This document shows positions 1 to 9,450 of a DNA stretch of 64,000 nt, piece by piece. The notes below the pieces were generated by a model. The model was not told the origin of the DNA. It saw nothing but the letters and a program-made list of their open reading frames with translations, and ran no database searches. Numbering within the stretch: position 1 is the stretch's first letter; each line of letters opens with the position of its first letter. A program made the translations under genes and the position numbers. Source of the stretch: Scleromatobacter humisilvae (GTDB lineage Bacteria > Pseudomonadota > Gammaproteobacteria > Burkholderiales > Burkholderiaceae_C); the NCBI RefSeq assembly GCF_023231945.1, contig NZ_JAJLJH010000002.1, forward strand, positions 496,001-560,000, in the 5' to 3' direction.

Positions 1-86
1 CGTCCGGCCGCCGCCCCGTGCATGCGCAGCGTGTCGGGCATGTTGTCCAGGGCGTCGTCGAACCGCTCCGACCGCGAGCCGCTGCG

Positions 87-1172
87 ATGCGCGTGATGAG
101 CAAGCAAGAGGCGCTGGCATTCGTCGGCGCGAACGCGGCACTCCTGGACTCGAAGACCAACCCGCCGAACCCTTTCGCCAGCAGCGAGTGGGTTCATCAT
201 TTCATCGATCAGGTCGCCGACGAGGACTGGCGCATCGTCGCGCTGGAGGGCATGGCGGACAGCGGCAATCTGATGCTGGCCTGGCATCATGTCGCGACGC
301 CGTGGCGCTTCACGTCGCTCACCAACTACTACGCCTCGCTGTATTCGCCGTTGGCCAGCCTCGCCGGCTCGAGCGAGGAGCGGGCCGCCGCCATGCGTTC
401 GGTCGTGCAGCAGTTGCGCTCGGTGCGGCCGCGCGTCGCGACCCTCCAGCTGGCGCCGCTCGATGGGCAGTCGCCGGACACCGTGGCCTTGCTGCACGAA
501 TTGCGCCATCAGGGCTGGCACGCCAGGCAGTACTTCGCTTTCGGAAACTGGACGCTGCCTTGCGAAGGCCTCGCGTTCGACGCCTACATCGCCGCGCGCG
601 ATTCCCAGGTGCGCAACACGCTTGCGCGCAAGTCCAAGAAGCTGCTCGCCGCAGGAAGTCTCGAGATCCTGACCGAGGAGGCGGACGTCGACCGCGGCAT
701 GGACGCCTGGGACGCCATCTACAGCCGCAGCTGGAAGCAGCGCGAGCCCTATCCCGACTTCGTGCGGGGCTGGGCACGCCGGTGCGCGCGGCGCGGATGG
801 TTGCGCCTGGGCATCGCAAGCCTCGAGGGAAAGCCGATCGCGGCGCAGTTCTGGTTCACGATCGACCGGCGCGCCTACATCTTCAAGCTGGCCTACGACG
901 AGGAGTATTCCAAGTGGTCGGCCGGGACGGTCCTGACCGCGCACATGTTTCGCCACGCGCTCGAGGCCGACCGCGTCGTCGAGATCGACTACCTCACCGG
1001 AGACGATCCGTACAAGAGCGCCTGGATGTCGGATCGGCGCGAACGCATCGGCGTGCTCGCCTGCAATCCGAGGTCGCCGCGCGGGGCCTGGGCCGCGGCC
1101 CGCGAAATGGCGGGAAGCCTGAGCGCGCCCCTGCGGCAACGCCTGCGAGAGGTCGCGCGGCCGCAGGCGTGA
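87..1172 (+). CDS. GNAT/FemAB-like acyltransferase family protein (BioF2-like acetyltransferase domain)
   Basis: Predicted cytoplasmic acyltransferase of the GNAT superfamily. The C-terminal half (about residues 170-330) has the look of the Acetyltransf_6 (BioF2-like) domain, with a basic stretch RNTLARKSKKLL followed by a beta-rich core (IAAQFWFTID, IFKLAYD). Such genes are common at exopolysaccharide loci, where they may acylate or aminoacylate the glycan; the substrate here is unknown. The start is uncertain. ATG at 87 or ATG at 96 are both possible, and a frame open from the window edge stops in a TGATG overlap with the ATG at 96, suggesting an upstream co-transcribed gene cut off by the window. 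It converges on the O-ligase gene, with only 37 bases between the stop codons. Confidence 0.7.
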   Translation: MRVMSKQEALAFVGANAALLDSKTNPPNPFASSEWVHHFIDQVADEDWRIVALEGMADSGNLMLAWHHVATPWRFTSLTNYYASLYSPLASLAGSSEERAAAMRSVVQQLRSVRPRVATLQLAPLDGQSPDTVALLHELRHQGWHARQYFAFGNWTLPCEGLAFDAYIAARDSQVRNTLARKSKKLLAAGSLEILTEEADVDRGMDAWDAIYSRSWKQREPYPDFVRGWARRCARRGWLRLGIASLEGKPIAAQFWFTIDRRAYIFKLAYDEEYSKWSAGTVLTAHMFRHALEADRVVEIDYLTGDDPYKSAWMSDRRERIGVLACNPRSPRGAWAAAREMAGSLSAPLRQRLREVARPQA

Positions 1173-1209
1173 GTCGCGGCCGCGGCTCCTGCGCCGCGCC
1201 GCGAGCGCT

Positions 1210-2526
1210 TCAGGAGGTCGGACTTCCGCGCGGGCGCTGCGCCAGCTTGGCGACCGGGCCAGCCGAACCGAACGCGCCGCGACTCTCCTTCGACGCCTCC
1301 TTGTCGTGCAGCCAACGCTCGCTGGCCACGATGATCACCATCACGTTGTACGGCAGGTCGAAATAGGCGAGGCTCAGGAACGCGCCGCCCACCGCATAGC
1401 CGACCATCGACACCTGCATCATGCCGGACAGGTGATAGAGCCAGCCGGCGTCTTCCCGGCGCTGTGCCTCGCGCCGGATGCGACTGGCCGTCCTGAACGT
1501 GAAGAAGCCGATGGACAGGAACAGGATCAGGCCCACGTAGCCGTGCTCGCCAAGCACCTGGAAGTAGATGCTGTGCGCCGCATGGACGTCATCCGGCACG
1601 GGCGCGTAGCGCGCGAACAGCTCGTTGGTGTAGATGAAGAAGCCGCCGCCCAGGAACCGGTCGTTGGCCAGGTGCGTGGTCATCTGCCAGGCGTTGATGC
1701 GCCCCATCGCCGAGCTGTCCTGGTTGTAGGTGCCGATCGTCTGCATGCGCTCGTCCCAGGAGGCGGGCATGAACTGGGTCAGCACCAGGCCGATCAGGCC
1801 GATGACGATGGCGGCCTTCGCCTTTTCCTTGCTCCGCATCCACAGCACCAGGCCCATGGCGGAAATGGCGAGGAACGCGCCGCGCGACTGCGTGCCCAGC
1901 ACGGCCACGGCCGTGAAGAGCATCAGCACCGTCAGGGAGATGCGGACCCAGCGGCGCGTCGCCACCGCGCGCAGGTAGTTCATCATCGGGATGACCATGA
2001 CCAACGCCAGGCCGACCTCGTTGTTGCCTTCGATGAAGCCGCCGGGCGGCCCCCACACGCGCTGACCGCCGCCGGTCAGGATGGTGAACAAGCCGCCCTT
2101 GAAACCATAGAAGGCGAGCGACAGCGCATTGACCCAGATGAACAGCTCGATGTGGCGGCGTTCGCGCAGCGCCGCAGCGGCGACCAGCGTCATGGCCTGG
2201 ATCTTGAAGGTGCGCTTCAGGTCGATCCAGGACTCGTCCGGATGGATCGCGAACACGGTCGTCACGACCATCCACAACGTCAGCAGGATCAGCGCCACGA
2301 TCGCCGGATGGCTGGGAAGGCGCACCTTGTCCTTGGTGATGAACAGCGAGACGACCGTGGCGCCCGCGGCCATCGCCGCGAACGGCATGCTCATCGCGAA
2401 GCCCCAGGCGAGCTTGTGCGGATTCATGATGCTGATCCACGTCCAGAGCAGCACGCCGATCCAGGTATGGCGGCACGCGAACGGCAGCGCCGCCACGACG
2501 ATTCCCAGCAGGATGACGTCACGCAT
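1210..2526 (-). CDS. Exosortase A-associated O-antigen ligase/polymerase-like membrane protein
   Basis: Polytopic inner-membrane protein of 438 residues with about ten hydrophobic segments (for example VILLGIVVAALPFA near the N terminus and IVIGLIGLVLTQ in the middle). It resembles the Wzy/WaaL O-antigen ligase family and, in particular, the group found only with XrtA loci (probable O-glycosylation ligase, exosortase A-associated). The likely role is to polymerise or transfer a lipid-linked glycan on the periplasmic face. It is the last gene of the minus-strand locus; its ATG lies inside the end of the preceding glycosyltransferase gene (8-base overlap). Family assignment is confident; whether it acts as polymerase or protein ligase cannot be told from sequence. 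Confidence 0.85.
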   Translation of the reverse strand: MRDVILLGIVVAALPFACRHTWIGVLLWTWISIMNPHKLAWGFAMSMPFAAMAAGATVVSLFITKDKVRLPSHPAIVALILLTLWMVVTTVFAIHPDESWIDLKRTFKIQAMTLVAAAALRERRHIELFIWVNALSLAFYGFKGGLFTILTGGGQRVWGPPGGFIEGNNEVGLALVMVIPMMNYLRAVATRRWVRISLTVLMLFTAVAVLGTQSRGAFLAISAMGLVLWMRSKEKAKAAIVIGLIGLVLTQFMPASWDERMQTIGTYNQDSSAMGRINAWQMTTHLANDRFLGGGFFIYTNELFARYAPVPDDVHAAHSIYFQVLGEHGYVGLILFLSIGFFTFRTASRIRREAQRREDAGWLYHLSGMMQVSMVGYAVGGAFLSLAYFDLPYNVMVIIVASERWLHDKEASKESRGAFGSAGPVAKLAQRPRGSPTS

Positions 2527-3742
2527 GGGCGGTCTCCTGCGCGATCGAGCGGAACAGGTTCAACTGCGCCGCGCTGGTCGCCTGCCAGCCGAACTGGCTC
2601 GCGTGGGCGCGCACGCTCTCGCGGCTGGGTTTCGAGCGCAGCAAGGCCAGGATCTCCGCTGCGATGTGCTCGGCGTCGCGCACGTCCACCAGCCGCCCGG
2701 CCGCCGCGTCGGTGATGACCTCCGGCGTGCCGCCACGGCGCGTGGCGACGACCGGCGTGCCGCAGGCCATCGATTCGAGCAGCACGTTCGCCCAGCCTTC
2801 GCGGCTCGACGAGAGTATCGACAGGTCCGCCGCGCTGAACCAGGACGGCAGCTCGGCATTGGGGACGCTGCCGGCGAACAGCACCCTGCCCTGGATGCCC
2901 AGCGCGGACACCTTCTCCTCGAGTCGCCCGCGCTCCGGGCCCGAGCCGACCAGCACGAGATGCGCCTGCGGATACTGGGGCAGCAGGCTGGCGAATGCGG
3001 CGATGGTCAGGTCATGGCCCTTCAGGGGCACCAGGTTGCCCACGGACAGCAGCACCGGGTCGCCCTGCAGGCCCAGCCGCGCGCGCGACTCGGCCTGCGG
3101 CAGCGGCCTGAAGCGCTCGAGGTCGACGCCGTTGCGCATGACGTGAAGCTTCTCCCGGCCGATGTCCCATTCGCCGATGGCGTCCGCCAGCGCCTTGCTC
3201 ACGCCGATGGAGGCGGCGGCCCGGCGTGCCGCCCACTGCATCATGCGCCGCGGCTGCCGGTACTGCGCGATCAGGTTGATGTCGGAGCCGCGCGCCGTCA
3301 CGACCAGCGGCTTGCCGAACCATTTGGCGAGCAGCGCCGCCGCCACGCCGTCGGGGTAGTAGTAGTGCGCATCGATCAGGTCGAAATCGAAACCATCGGC
3401 GAGGATGCCGCGGATCACCGGCGCCGCCGCGAGGGCCATGCTCAAGGGCGCCACCGTCATCCCCACCTTCGGCGGCAACGGATAGCGCGGATGGAAGACG
3501 GACACGCCCTGCAGCGTCTCGCGACGCGGCGTGCGGGCGTAGAGCGCATAGTCGCCGAAGCGCGGATTCGACGAGAAGAACCAGGGCACGGGCGCGACCA
3601 CGCGGACGTCCACCGACCCCGTCGCCATCAGTTCCCGCAGCCGGGTCTGCACGAAGAGGCCATGGCCGGGCCTGACGCTGCTCGGGAACAGCGTCGAGAA
3701 CAAGAGCGTGCGCACGCGCCGCGGCATGGCATCGGAGGGCAT
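2519..3742 (-). CDS. Glycosyltransferase, GT4 family
   Basis: Cytoplasmic glycosyltransferase of 407 residues with a GT-B fold. The N-terminal domain starts after about ten residues (TLLFSTLFPSS) and has the acceptor-side signature GHGLFVQTRL. The C-terminal domain has LLSVGNLVPLKGHDL and the nucleotide-sugar binding segment SREGWANVLLESMACGTPVV with the EX7E-type glutamates. It should add a sugar to the lipid-linked repeat unit; donor and linkage are unknown. The ATG at 3742 is 18 bases after the dehydrogenase stop codon, and a second in-frame ATG at 3727 is an alternative start. It is co-oriented with the whole locus and overlaps the ligase start. Confidence 0.85.
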   Translation of the reverse strand: MPSDAMPRRVRTLLFSTLFPSSVRPGHGLFVQTRLRELMATGSVDVRVVAPVPWFFSSNPRFGDYALYARTPRRETLQGVSVFHPRYPLPPKVGMTVAPLSMALAAAPVIRGILADGFDFDLIDAHYYYPDGVAAALLAKWFGKPLVVTARGSDINLIAQYRQPRRMMQWAARRAAASIGVSKALADAIGEWDIGREKLHVMRNGVDLERFRPLPQAESRARLGLQGDPVLLSVGNLVPLKGHDLTIAAFASLLPQYPQAHLVLVGSGPERGRLEEKVSALGIQGRVLFAGSVPNAELPSWFSAADLSILSSSREGWANVLLESMACGTPVVATRRGGTPEVITDAAAGRLVDVRDAEHIAAEILALLRSKPSRESVRAHASQFGWQATSAAQLNLFRSIAQETAHA

Positions 3743-3760
3743 GGCGCTAGCGACGTCGAT

Positions 3761-5077
3761 TCACCAGCACAGGCCGGTGACCTGCGCCCGGATGTCGCCG
3801 CGATTGCGGACGCGCACCAGGTCGAGGACGGTCTGGTCGGCACGGCAATGCTGCGCGAGCGCGCGTTGCGTCGGCTCGTCGTCCAGACCCAGCACGAGCA
3901 CGTCGGACTTCGCGATCACCTCGGCGATGTCGGCGCTCAGCAGGTCGCCGATGTGCGGCAGGTGGGTCTCGATGTAGCGGCGGTTCGCGCCCAGCAGGCG
4001 CGACAGCGTCACCTCCGGATCGTAGATCGACAGCTGCATGCCCTTGCCGATCAGGTGCTCGGCCAGGTTGACGAGCGGGCTCTCGCGCAGGTCGTCAGTG
4101 CCGGTCTTGAACGACAGTCCGATGAAGCCGATGCGGCGCTTGCCGCTGTCCAGCACCTTGGCGATCGCGACCTCCAGGTGATCCCGGTTCGACTGCATGA
4201 TGCTGCCCAGCACCGGGATCTCGACGTCGTGGATCTTCGCCAGGTGGGCCGTGGCACGCAGGTCCTTCGGCAGGCACGAACCGCCGAACGCGAAGCCGGG
4301 CCTCAGGTAGGCGCGCGAGATGTTGAGCTGCGTGTCCTGGCAGACCAGGTCCATGACCTCGAACGCGTCGACGCCGAGCGCGTCGCACAGGCGCGCCGTC
4401 TCGTTGGCGAACGTGATCTTCAAGGCGTGGAAGTTGTTGCAGCAGTACTTCATCATCTCGGCCGAACGCACCGAGGTCTCGATGAACTTGCACGGCAGGT
4501 GGCCGAACAGCTCGCGCAGGCGGTTCGCCGGCTCGGGATGGTTGGCGCCGACGATGGTGAACGGCGGCTTGTCGTAATCGCGGATCGACGAGCCTTCGCG
4601 CAGGAACTCGGGCTGGAAGCTCAGGAAGAATCCCTCGCCGTCCTTCTTGCCCGACGCCTCCTCGATGATCGGGCGCAGCACGTCCTCGACGGTGCCCGGC
4701 ACGAGCGTGGAACGGAACACGACGACGTGCGGCGCCTGCTTCTCGCCGATCGCCTTGCCGATGTCGGCGGCCAGTCGCAACACCGCCGACTGGTCCTGGC
4801 TGCCATTGGCGGCCGACGGCGTGCCGACGCACACGAGCGAGATGTCGGTGTCGCGGACCGCCTGCTGCGCGTCGGTGGTGACCACGACCCGGCCGGCCGC
4901 GGCGACATGGGCCATCAGGTCGACCATGCCTTCTTCGACCACGGGGGTCTTGCCGGCAGCGATGAGGTCGAGCTTGGCCCGGTCGATGTCGACGCCGACG
5001 ACGTCGTGGCCGTCGCGGGACAGGCAAGCCAGCGAGACGGCGCCGACATAGCCCAAACCAAAAATGCTGATCTTCAT
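3761..5077 (-). CDS. algD: GDP-mannose 6-dehydrogenase (AlgD-like)
   Basis: NAD-dependent four-electron dehydrogenase that oxidises a nucleotide sugar to the uronic acid. The protein has 438 residues: Rossmann N terminus GLGYVGAVSLACLS, central VCVGTPS, then the catalytic segment FAFGGSCLPKDLRA with the nucleophile at Cys268 and Lys210 in AEMMKY. Both positions equal those of Pseudomonas AlgD, as does the ending GLCW. UDP-glucose dehydrogenases instead usually read FGGSCFPKD. GDP-mannose is therefore the best substrate guess, giving GDP-mannuronate for the polymer, although other UDP/GDP-sugar dehydrogenases cannot be excluded. The ATG overlaps the upstream glycosyltransferase stop by four bases (ATGA). 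Confidence 0.88.
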   Translation of the reverse strand: MKISIFGLGYVGAVSLACLSRDGHDVVGVDIDRAKLDLIAAGKTPVVEEGMVDLMAHVAAAGRVVVTTDAQQAVRDTDISLVCVGTPSAANGSQDQSAVLRLAADIGKAIGEKQAPHVVVFRSTLVPGTVEDVLRPIIEEASGKKDGEGFFLSFQPEFLREGSSIRDYDKPPFTIVGANHPEPANRLRELFGHLPCKFIETSVRSAEMMKYCCNNFHALKITFANETARLCDALGVDAFEVMDLVCQDTQLNISRAYLRPGFAFGGSCLPKDLRATAHLAKIHDVEIPVLGSIMQSNRDHLEVAIAKVLDSGKRRIGFIGLSFKTGTDDLRESPLVNLAEHLIGKGMQLSIYDPEVTLSRLLGANRRYIETHLPHIGDLLSADIAEVIAKSDVLVLGLDDEPTQRALAQHCRADQTVLDLVRVRNRGDIRAQVTGLCW

Positions 5078-6303
5078 GCGAGTGTGCCCTGCGTTACGGG
5101 AAGTCTTGTGGGATCGAAGCCGGCGATGCAGCGCTCGATGATGCGATCCAGCCGCTGCATCGAGTGCGGCCAGGAGTGGTGGCTGAGCATGCGCTCGCGG
5201 CCCGCGACCGACAGGCGTCGGCGCTCGTCGGGCGTTTCGAGGACGCGCAGGATGGCGGCGCAGGTCTCGGCGGGCGTGTCGGCCACCAGGAAGTGGTCGG
5301 GCGCCTGCGCGTCGACGCCGCCTGCGGCGATGGTACTCGTGACGACCGGGACGCCCATGGCCATCGCCTCGAGGATCTTGTTCTGCGTGCCGCGCGCGAT
5401 GTTCAGCGGCGCCACCATGAGTGCCGAGCCGAGGATGAACGGCCGCACGTCCGGCACGGAGCCGGTCACCGTCACGCCGGGCAGCTCGCCGAGCTTGCGC
5501 ATCTCGGGCGACGGATCGGCGCCGACGATCAGCAGCTTCAACGCGGGTCGCCGCGCCTTGAGCAGCGGCCAGGTCTGGCTGCAGAAGCGCGCCATGCCTT
5601 CCTGGTTCGGGTAGTAGTCCATGCGGCCGATGAAGCTGATGGTGTCGGCGTCGTACGGTTCTTCCGACGGCTTGAAATAGCCGGCGTCGACGCCGTTGGG
5701 GAACCAGTCGGTCGCGCGCGCGGTGCCGTGGCTCTCCAGCGTCTCCCACTCGGCGCGGGTGGTGGCGGTGCAGAGGTCGAACCGGCGTGCCAGGCGGCTC
5801 TCGGCGCGCTCCATCTTGCGGCCTTCCAGCGTGTAGCCGAGCGACAGCGGGAAGGGCTTGTAGTTGGCGTACTCGAGCCACTTCTGCGAATCCATGTCGC
5901 CGAAGTCCAGGATCTTGGGCACGTCGCTCACGTGCTCGACGTACTGCGCCACCGACGAGCAATGGACGAAGATCAGGTCCCAGCGCTTCTGCTTCAGCAG
6001 CTCGCGCACCCGCCGCGCCAGTTGGTTCGAGCGAAAGAAGCCCATCGACGACGGCGTCGTCAGCGGCAGGCGCGCGACCATGCGCAGCACCTGCACCGGA
6101 TTGGAGACCTGGGCCATCTCGTAGGAGGCGCAGAACGGCGCAATCCCGGCGCCCTCCTCGGCTTCCGCGTCGGAGCGCACCAGCGAACACACCGTGACCT
6201 GGTGCCCCTGCGCGGACAGGTGGCGGATCATGTTGAACGGGCGGATCTTGCCGCCGCGCTTCGGCGGGTACGGGAAGCGATGGCAGAGGTAGAGGATGTT
6301 CAT
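5074..6303 (-). CDS. XrtA/PEP-CTERM-associated glycosyltransferase (Stp1 type)
   Basis: Glycosyltransferase of 409 residues matching in style the sugar transferase group restricted to PEP-CTERM/EpsH loci (TIGR03087-like). The N terminus is MNILYLCHRFPYPPKRGGK, giving a GT-B donor/acceptor loop. The C-terminal half includes ISFIGRMDYYPNQEGM, LKLLIVGADPSPEM and an acidic GTQNKILEAMAMGVPVV segment typical of GT4-like enzymes. Cytoplasmic; expected to add one residue of the exopolysaccharide repeat. Its start codon overlaps the amidotransferase stop by four bases and its stop overlaps the dehydrogenase start in the same way, so it is translationally coupled on both sides. Confidence 0.85.
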   Translation of the reverse strand: MNILYLCHRFPYPPKRGGKIRPFNMIRHLSAQGHQVTVCSLVRSDAEAEEGAGIAPFCASYEMAQVSNPVQVLRMVARLPLTTPSSMGFFRSNQLARRVRELLKQKRWDLIFVHCSSVAQYVEHVSDVPKILDFGDMDSQKWLEYANYKPFPLSLGYTLEGRKMERAESRLARRFDLCTATTRAEWETLESHGTARATDWFPNGVDAGYFKPSEEPYDADTISFIGRMDYYPNQEGMARFCSQTWPLLKARRPALKLLIVGADPSPEMRKLGELPGVTVTGSVPDVRPFILGSALMVAPLNIARGTQNKILEAMAMGVPVVTSTIAAGGVDAQAPDHFLVADTPAETCAAILRVLETPDERRRLSVAGRERMLSHHSWPHSMQRLDRIIERCIAGFDPTRLPVTQGTLA

Positions 6304-8225
6304 CGGACGTGGCTCTTCAGTTCGTCGGCGACGTCCGACGGCTCGCGGCCGTCGAGGTAGATCCGACTCCAGACTTCCAGGTTCATCAGGGCCAGCAGCG
6401 CATCGGTACCGTCGATGCGGCTGGCCTTGTGGTCGGCGACCAGGCGGTCGATCGCAGGCTGCCGGAACAGGCCGCGCGCGGCGACCACCTGCGGGGCCAG
6501 CAGGCGATCGAGCAAGGGCGCCAGCTCGCCCTTGAGCCACGCGCCCATCGGCGTGCCGAAGCCGCGCTTCTTGCGATCGAGGATGTCGGACGGCAGCAGT
6601 TCGCCGAGCGCCTCCTTCATCACGTGCTTGAGCCGACCGTCGCGCACCTTGATCGCGGCCGGCATCGACGCGGCCAGCTCGACGAGCTCGTGATCGAGCA
6701 AGGGCACGCGGCACTCGAGCGAGACGGCCATGCTCATCTTGTCGGTCAGGAGCAGCAGGTCGTCCGGCAACTGGGTCTCGGCGTCGACGGCGAGCATGCG
6801 TTGCAGCGGATCCTGGGTGCCGGCGCCAGCCATCGCCAGCGACAGCGCATCCTCGGCCTGCGTCGACGGCTGCAGCATCAACTCGTCGACGACGTCGCGA
6901 CCCATCACCTGCAGGTAGCTGCGATAGCGCTCGTCGTCGCTCAGTTCCGCCGAGGCCAGGAAGCCCTTGGCGAGCCGCAGCGCATTGAGCGCGCCGGAAT
7001 GACGGTCGGACGGCAGGTGGCGCGCCGCATAGGCCGCACCACGCCGCATCCAGTGGGGCCATTTGCGCAGGCGCTCGGCGTAGTGGCCACCAAGATATCG
7101 GCGATAGCCGCCGAAGAGCTCGTCGCCGCCGACACCCGACAGGATCACCTTCACGTCCTGCCGCGCGAATTCGGACACCAGGTACGTGGTGATGAACGCC
7201 GTGTCGGCGAGCGGCTCGTCCATGTGCCACAGCAGCTTGGGCAGCAGCGAGACGACGTCGGGCTTGACCAGGATCTCGCGATGCGTCGTGCCGAACAGCC
7301 TGGCGACGCGCTGCGCGTAGGGAAGCTCGTTGTAGAGGGCTTCCGCGGCGCCGCCCTCGAAGCCGATCGCATAGGTGCGGATCGGCTGGGACGAATGCCT
7401 GGCCATGTAGCCGACGACGGCGCTGGAGTCGACGCCGCCGGACAGGAACGCGCCGATCGGCACATCGCTGACCATCTGCATGCGCACGGATTCCTCCAGC
7501 CGCGCACGGACGCGCGCGATCCACTCCTGCTCGGACACGCCCTGCTCGACGCGCGTCGGCAGGCGCCAGTAGCGCCACTCGCGGACCTTGCCGTCCTCGA
7601 CGCTCAGCAAGGTGGCTGGCGGCAGCTTGCGCACGCCCTTGAAGATGCAGCCGGGAGCGGCGACATAGCCCAGGTGGAGGTAGCTCGCCACCACGCCCGG
7701 ATCCAGCTCGGCACGCACGCCGGGCAAGGCGAGCAAGGCCTTGGCCTCGGTCGCGAACGCGAGGCGCCGCGCGTCCTGCATCACGTACAGCGGCTTGACG
7801 CCGATGCGATCGCGTCCGATCAGCAGGCGCCGCCGGCGCGCGTCCCACAGCGCGAAGTCGAACATGCCGTTGAGCCGGTGGACGAATTCGTCGCCGCAGC
7901 GCTCGTACAGGTGCAGCAGCACTTCGCAGTCCGAACCGGTCTTGAACACGGCGCCCTGCGCCTGCAGCTCGGCGCGCAGCTCGCGGTAGTTGTAGATCTC
8001 GCCGTTGCAGACGAGCCAGAGCGTGCCGTCCGCGTTGCTGAGCGGCTGGTGGCCGCCCGCGAGGTCGATGATGGACAGGCGCCGCATCGCGATGCCGCAG
8101 TCGCCATCGACGTGCAGGCCTTCGTCGTCGGGCCCGCGATGGCGCGTGACGTCGCCCATCGCCGACAGCGTGGACGCCTCGACGCGCTGTCCGTCCAGCT
8201 GGATGATTCCGTGGATGCCGCACAT
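6300..8225 (-). CDS. asnB: Asparagine synthetase-type glutamine amidotransferase (second copy)
   Basis: Class II glutamine amidotransferase of 641 residues. The N-terminal Ntn-hydrolase domain begins MCGIHGI with Cys2 as nucleophile. The C-terminal ATP-pyrophosphatase domain carries FLSGGVDSSAVV, the PP-loop, followed by LSGVGGDELFGGY. In this context the usual proposal is amidation of a uronic acid or other carboxyl group in the polymer rather than free asparagine synthesis, which fits the uronate-making dehydrogenase two genes downstream; that link is inference. It starts 7 bases after a glycosyltransferase and overlaps the next one by four bases. It is clearly diverged from the amidotransferase at 9447-11390, so this is not a recent duplication. 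Confidence 0.87.
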   Translation of the reverse strand: MCGIHGIIQLDGQRVEASTLSAMGDVTRHRGPDDEGLHVDGDCGIAMRRLSIIDLAGGHQPLSNADGTLWLVCNGEIYNYRELRAELQAQGAVFKTGSDCEVLLHLYERCGDEFVHRLNGMFDFALWDARRRRLLIGRDRIGVKPLYVMQDARRLAFATEAKALLALPGVRAELDPGVVASYLHLGYVAAPGCIFKGVRKLPPATLLSVEDGKVREWRYWRLPTRVEQGVSEQEWIARVRARLEESVRMQMVSDVPIGAFLSGGVDSSAVVGYMARHSSQPIRTYAIGFEGGAAEALYNELPYAQRVARLFGTTHREILVKPDVVSLLPKLLWHMDEPLADTAFITTYLVSEFARQDVKVILSGVGGDELFGGYRRYLGGHYAERLRKWPHWMRRGAAYAARHLPSDRHSGALNALRLAKGFLASAELSDDERYRSYLQVMGRDVVDELMLQPSTQAEDALSLAMAGAGTQDPLQRMLAVDAETQLPDDLLLLTDKMSMAVSLECRVPLLDHELVELAASMPAAIKVRDGRLKHVMKEALGELLPSDILDRKKRGFGTPMGAWLKGELAPLLDRLLAPQVVAARGLFRQPAIDRLVADHKASRIDGTDALLALMNLEVWSRIYLDGREPSDVADELKSHVR

Positions 8226-8232
8226 GACGGGA

Positions 8233-9450
8233 TCAGCCGGCTGCGGCGGCGAGCCGGCCGGGCCGGTTCAACGCACGTCGGTAGACATCGTCGTAGCGCG
8301 CCACGCTGTTGGACCAGGTCCGCTCCGATTCCACGAAGCGGCGCGCCTGCGCGCGGATCCGGGGCCACTCGTCGCGCCGCGCGAGCACGTCCTCGAGCGC
8401 CGTCTCCAGCGCCGCCGCATCGCCCGCCGGGAACAGGAACCCGGTGACGCCGTCGCTCACCAGCTCGCGATGGCCGCCCACGTCGGACGCCACGAACATG
8501 CGCCCCTGCGCCATCGCCTCGAGCGGCTTCAGCGGCGTCACCAGCTCCGTCAGCCGCATCGACAGCCGCGGGTAGGCGAGCACGTCGATCAGGTCGTAGT
8601 AGCGCTGGACATCGGCCTGCGGCACCCGCCCCGTGAAGACCACATGCCCGGACAAGCCGAGCCGCTCCGCCTGCGCCTTCAGGTTGGCCTCCTGGAAGCC
8701 GCCGCCCACGAGCAGCACGCGCAATTCCGGGTGGCGCGGCAGCATGCGCCGCGCCGCCTCGATCAGCAGGTCGACGCCCTCGTAGCCGTAGAACGATCCC
8801 GCGAAGCCGAGCACGGTGGCACCGTCCAGGCCCAGGCCGCGACGCAGTTCCGTATCCGGCGCCGCGCCGAAACGGAAGGCGCCGACGTCGACCGCATTCG
8901 GGATGACGGTGACGCGCGAATCCGGAATGCCGCGCGAGGCGATGTCTCGCCGAAGTCCTTCGCAGATCGTCGTGATCTGGTCCGCGCGCCGCAGCGCGAA
9001 CGACTCCAGTGCGCGCGACAGGCGGTAGCGAAGGCTGCCCTCGGTCGTCGTGCCGTGGTCGACCGCGGCGTCCTCCCACGAGGCGCGCATCTCGTAGACG
9101 ACCGGCACGCCCGTACGCCGCCCGACCCACAGGCTCGGCAAGGCGTTGAGCACCGGCGAATGGGCGTGGATGACGTCGGGCTGCTCCTTGCGTACGATCT
9201 CGCGCAGGCGCGCGGCCGTCAGCCTCATCTGCGTGAGCAGTCCCTCGGTGCCGTCGTTGGGCGTGCGGTGGAACAGCCAGCCGTCCACATCCTCTTCCGT
9301 CACCGCGCAGCGGCCCTGCTTGGCCGTCGTCAGGTGCGACGTGTGCCAGCCGCGCGCGCGTTGCTCGCGCAGGATCGCGAGCGAGCGGAACGTGTAGCCG
9401 CTGTGCAGCGGCAACGAGTGGTCGAAGACGTGCAGGATCCGCAAACTCAT
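8233..9450 (-). CDS. Exosortase A-associated glycosyltransferase (Daro_2409 type)
   Basis: GT4-family glycosyltransferase of 405 residues. The N terminus RILHVFDHSLPLHSGYTFR is characteristic of the group described as PEP-CTERM/exosortase A-associated glycosyltransferases. Later motifs are VIHAHSPVLNALPSLWVGRR, LGFAGSFYGYEGVDLLIEA and a C-terminal donor-binding segment around LVTPLKPLEAMAQGRMFVAS. Cytoplasmic; adds an unknown sugar to the repeat unit. The start ATG overlaps the stop of the preceding amidotransferase by four bases. Sandwiched between the two amidotransferase genes, so each amidotransferase is paired with a glycosyltransferase immediately downstream. Confidence 0.87.
   Translation of the reverse strand: MSLRILHVFDHSLPLHSGYTFRSLAILREQRARGWHTSHLTTAKQGRCAVTEEDVDGWLFHRTPNDGTEGLLTQMRLTAARLREIVRKEQPDVIHAHSPVLNALPSLWVGRRTGVPVVYEMRASWEDAAVDHGTTTEGSLRYRLSRALESFALRRADQITTICEGLRRDIASRGIPDSRVTVIPNAVDVGAFRFGAAPDTELRRGLGLDGATVLGFAGSFYGYEGVDLLIEAARRMLPRHPELRVLLVGGGFQEANLKAQAERLGLSGHVVFTGRVPQADVQRYYDLIDVLAYPRLSMRLTELVTPLKPLEAMAQGRMFVASDVGGHRELVSDGVTGFLFPAGDAAALETALEDVLARRDEWPRIRAQARRFVESERTWSNSVARYDDVYRRALNRPGRLAAAAG

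Noticed and set aside
1-96. Frame open from the window edge and ending in TGATG over the GNAT start.
   Set aside because: Too short to identify; only the last 31 residues of a possible gene are present, without a recognisable motif.
2129-5614. Very long plus-strand reading frame opposite the minus-strand genes, and many like it (for example 6309-8447, 9471-11411, 54268-58671).
   Set aside because: These are antisense shadows created by the GC-rich third positions of real genes; their compositions are Arg/Gln/His-rich and without domains.
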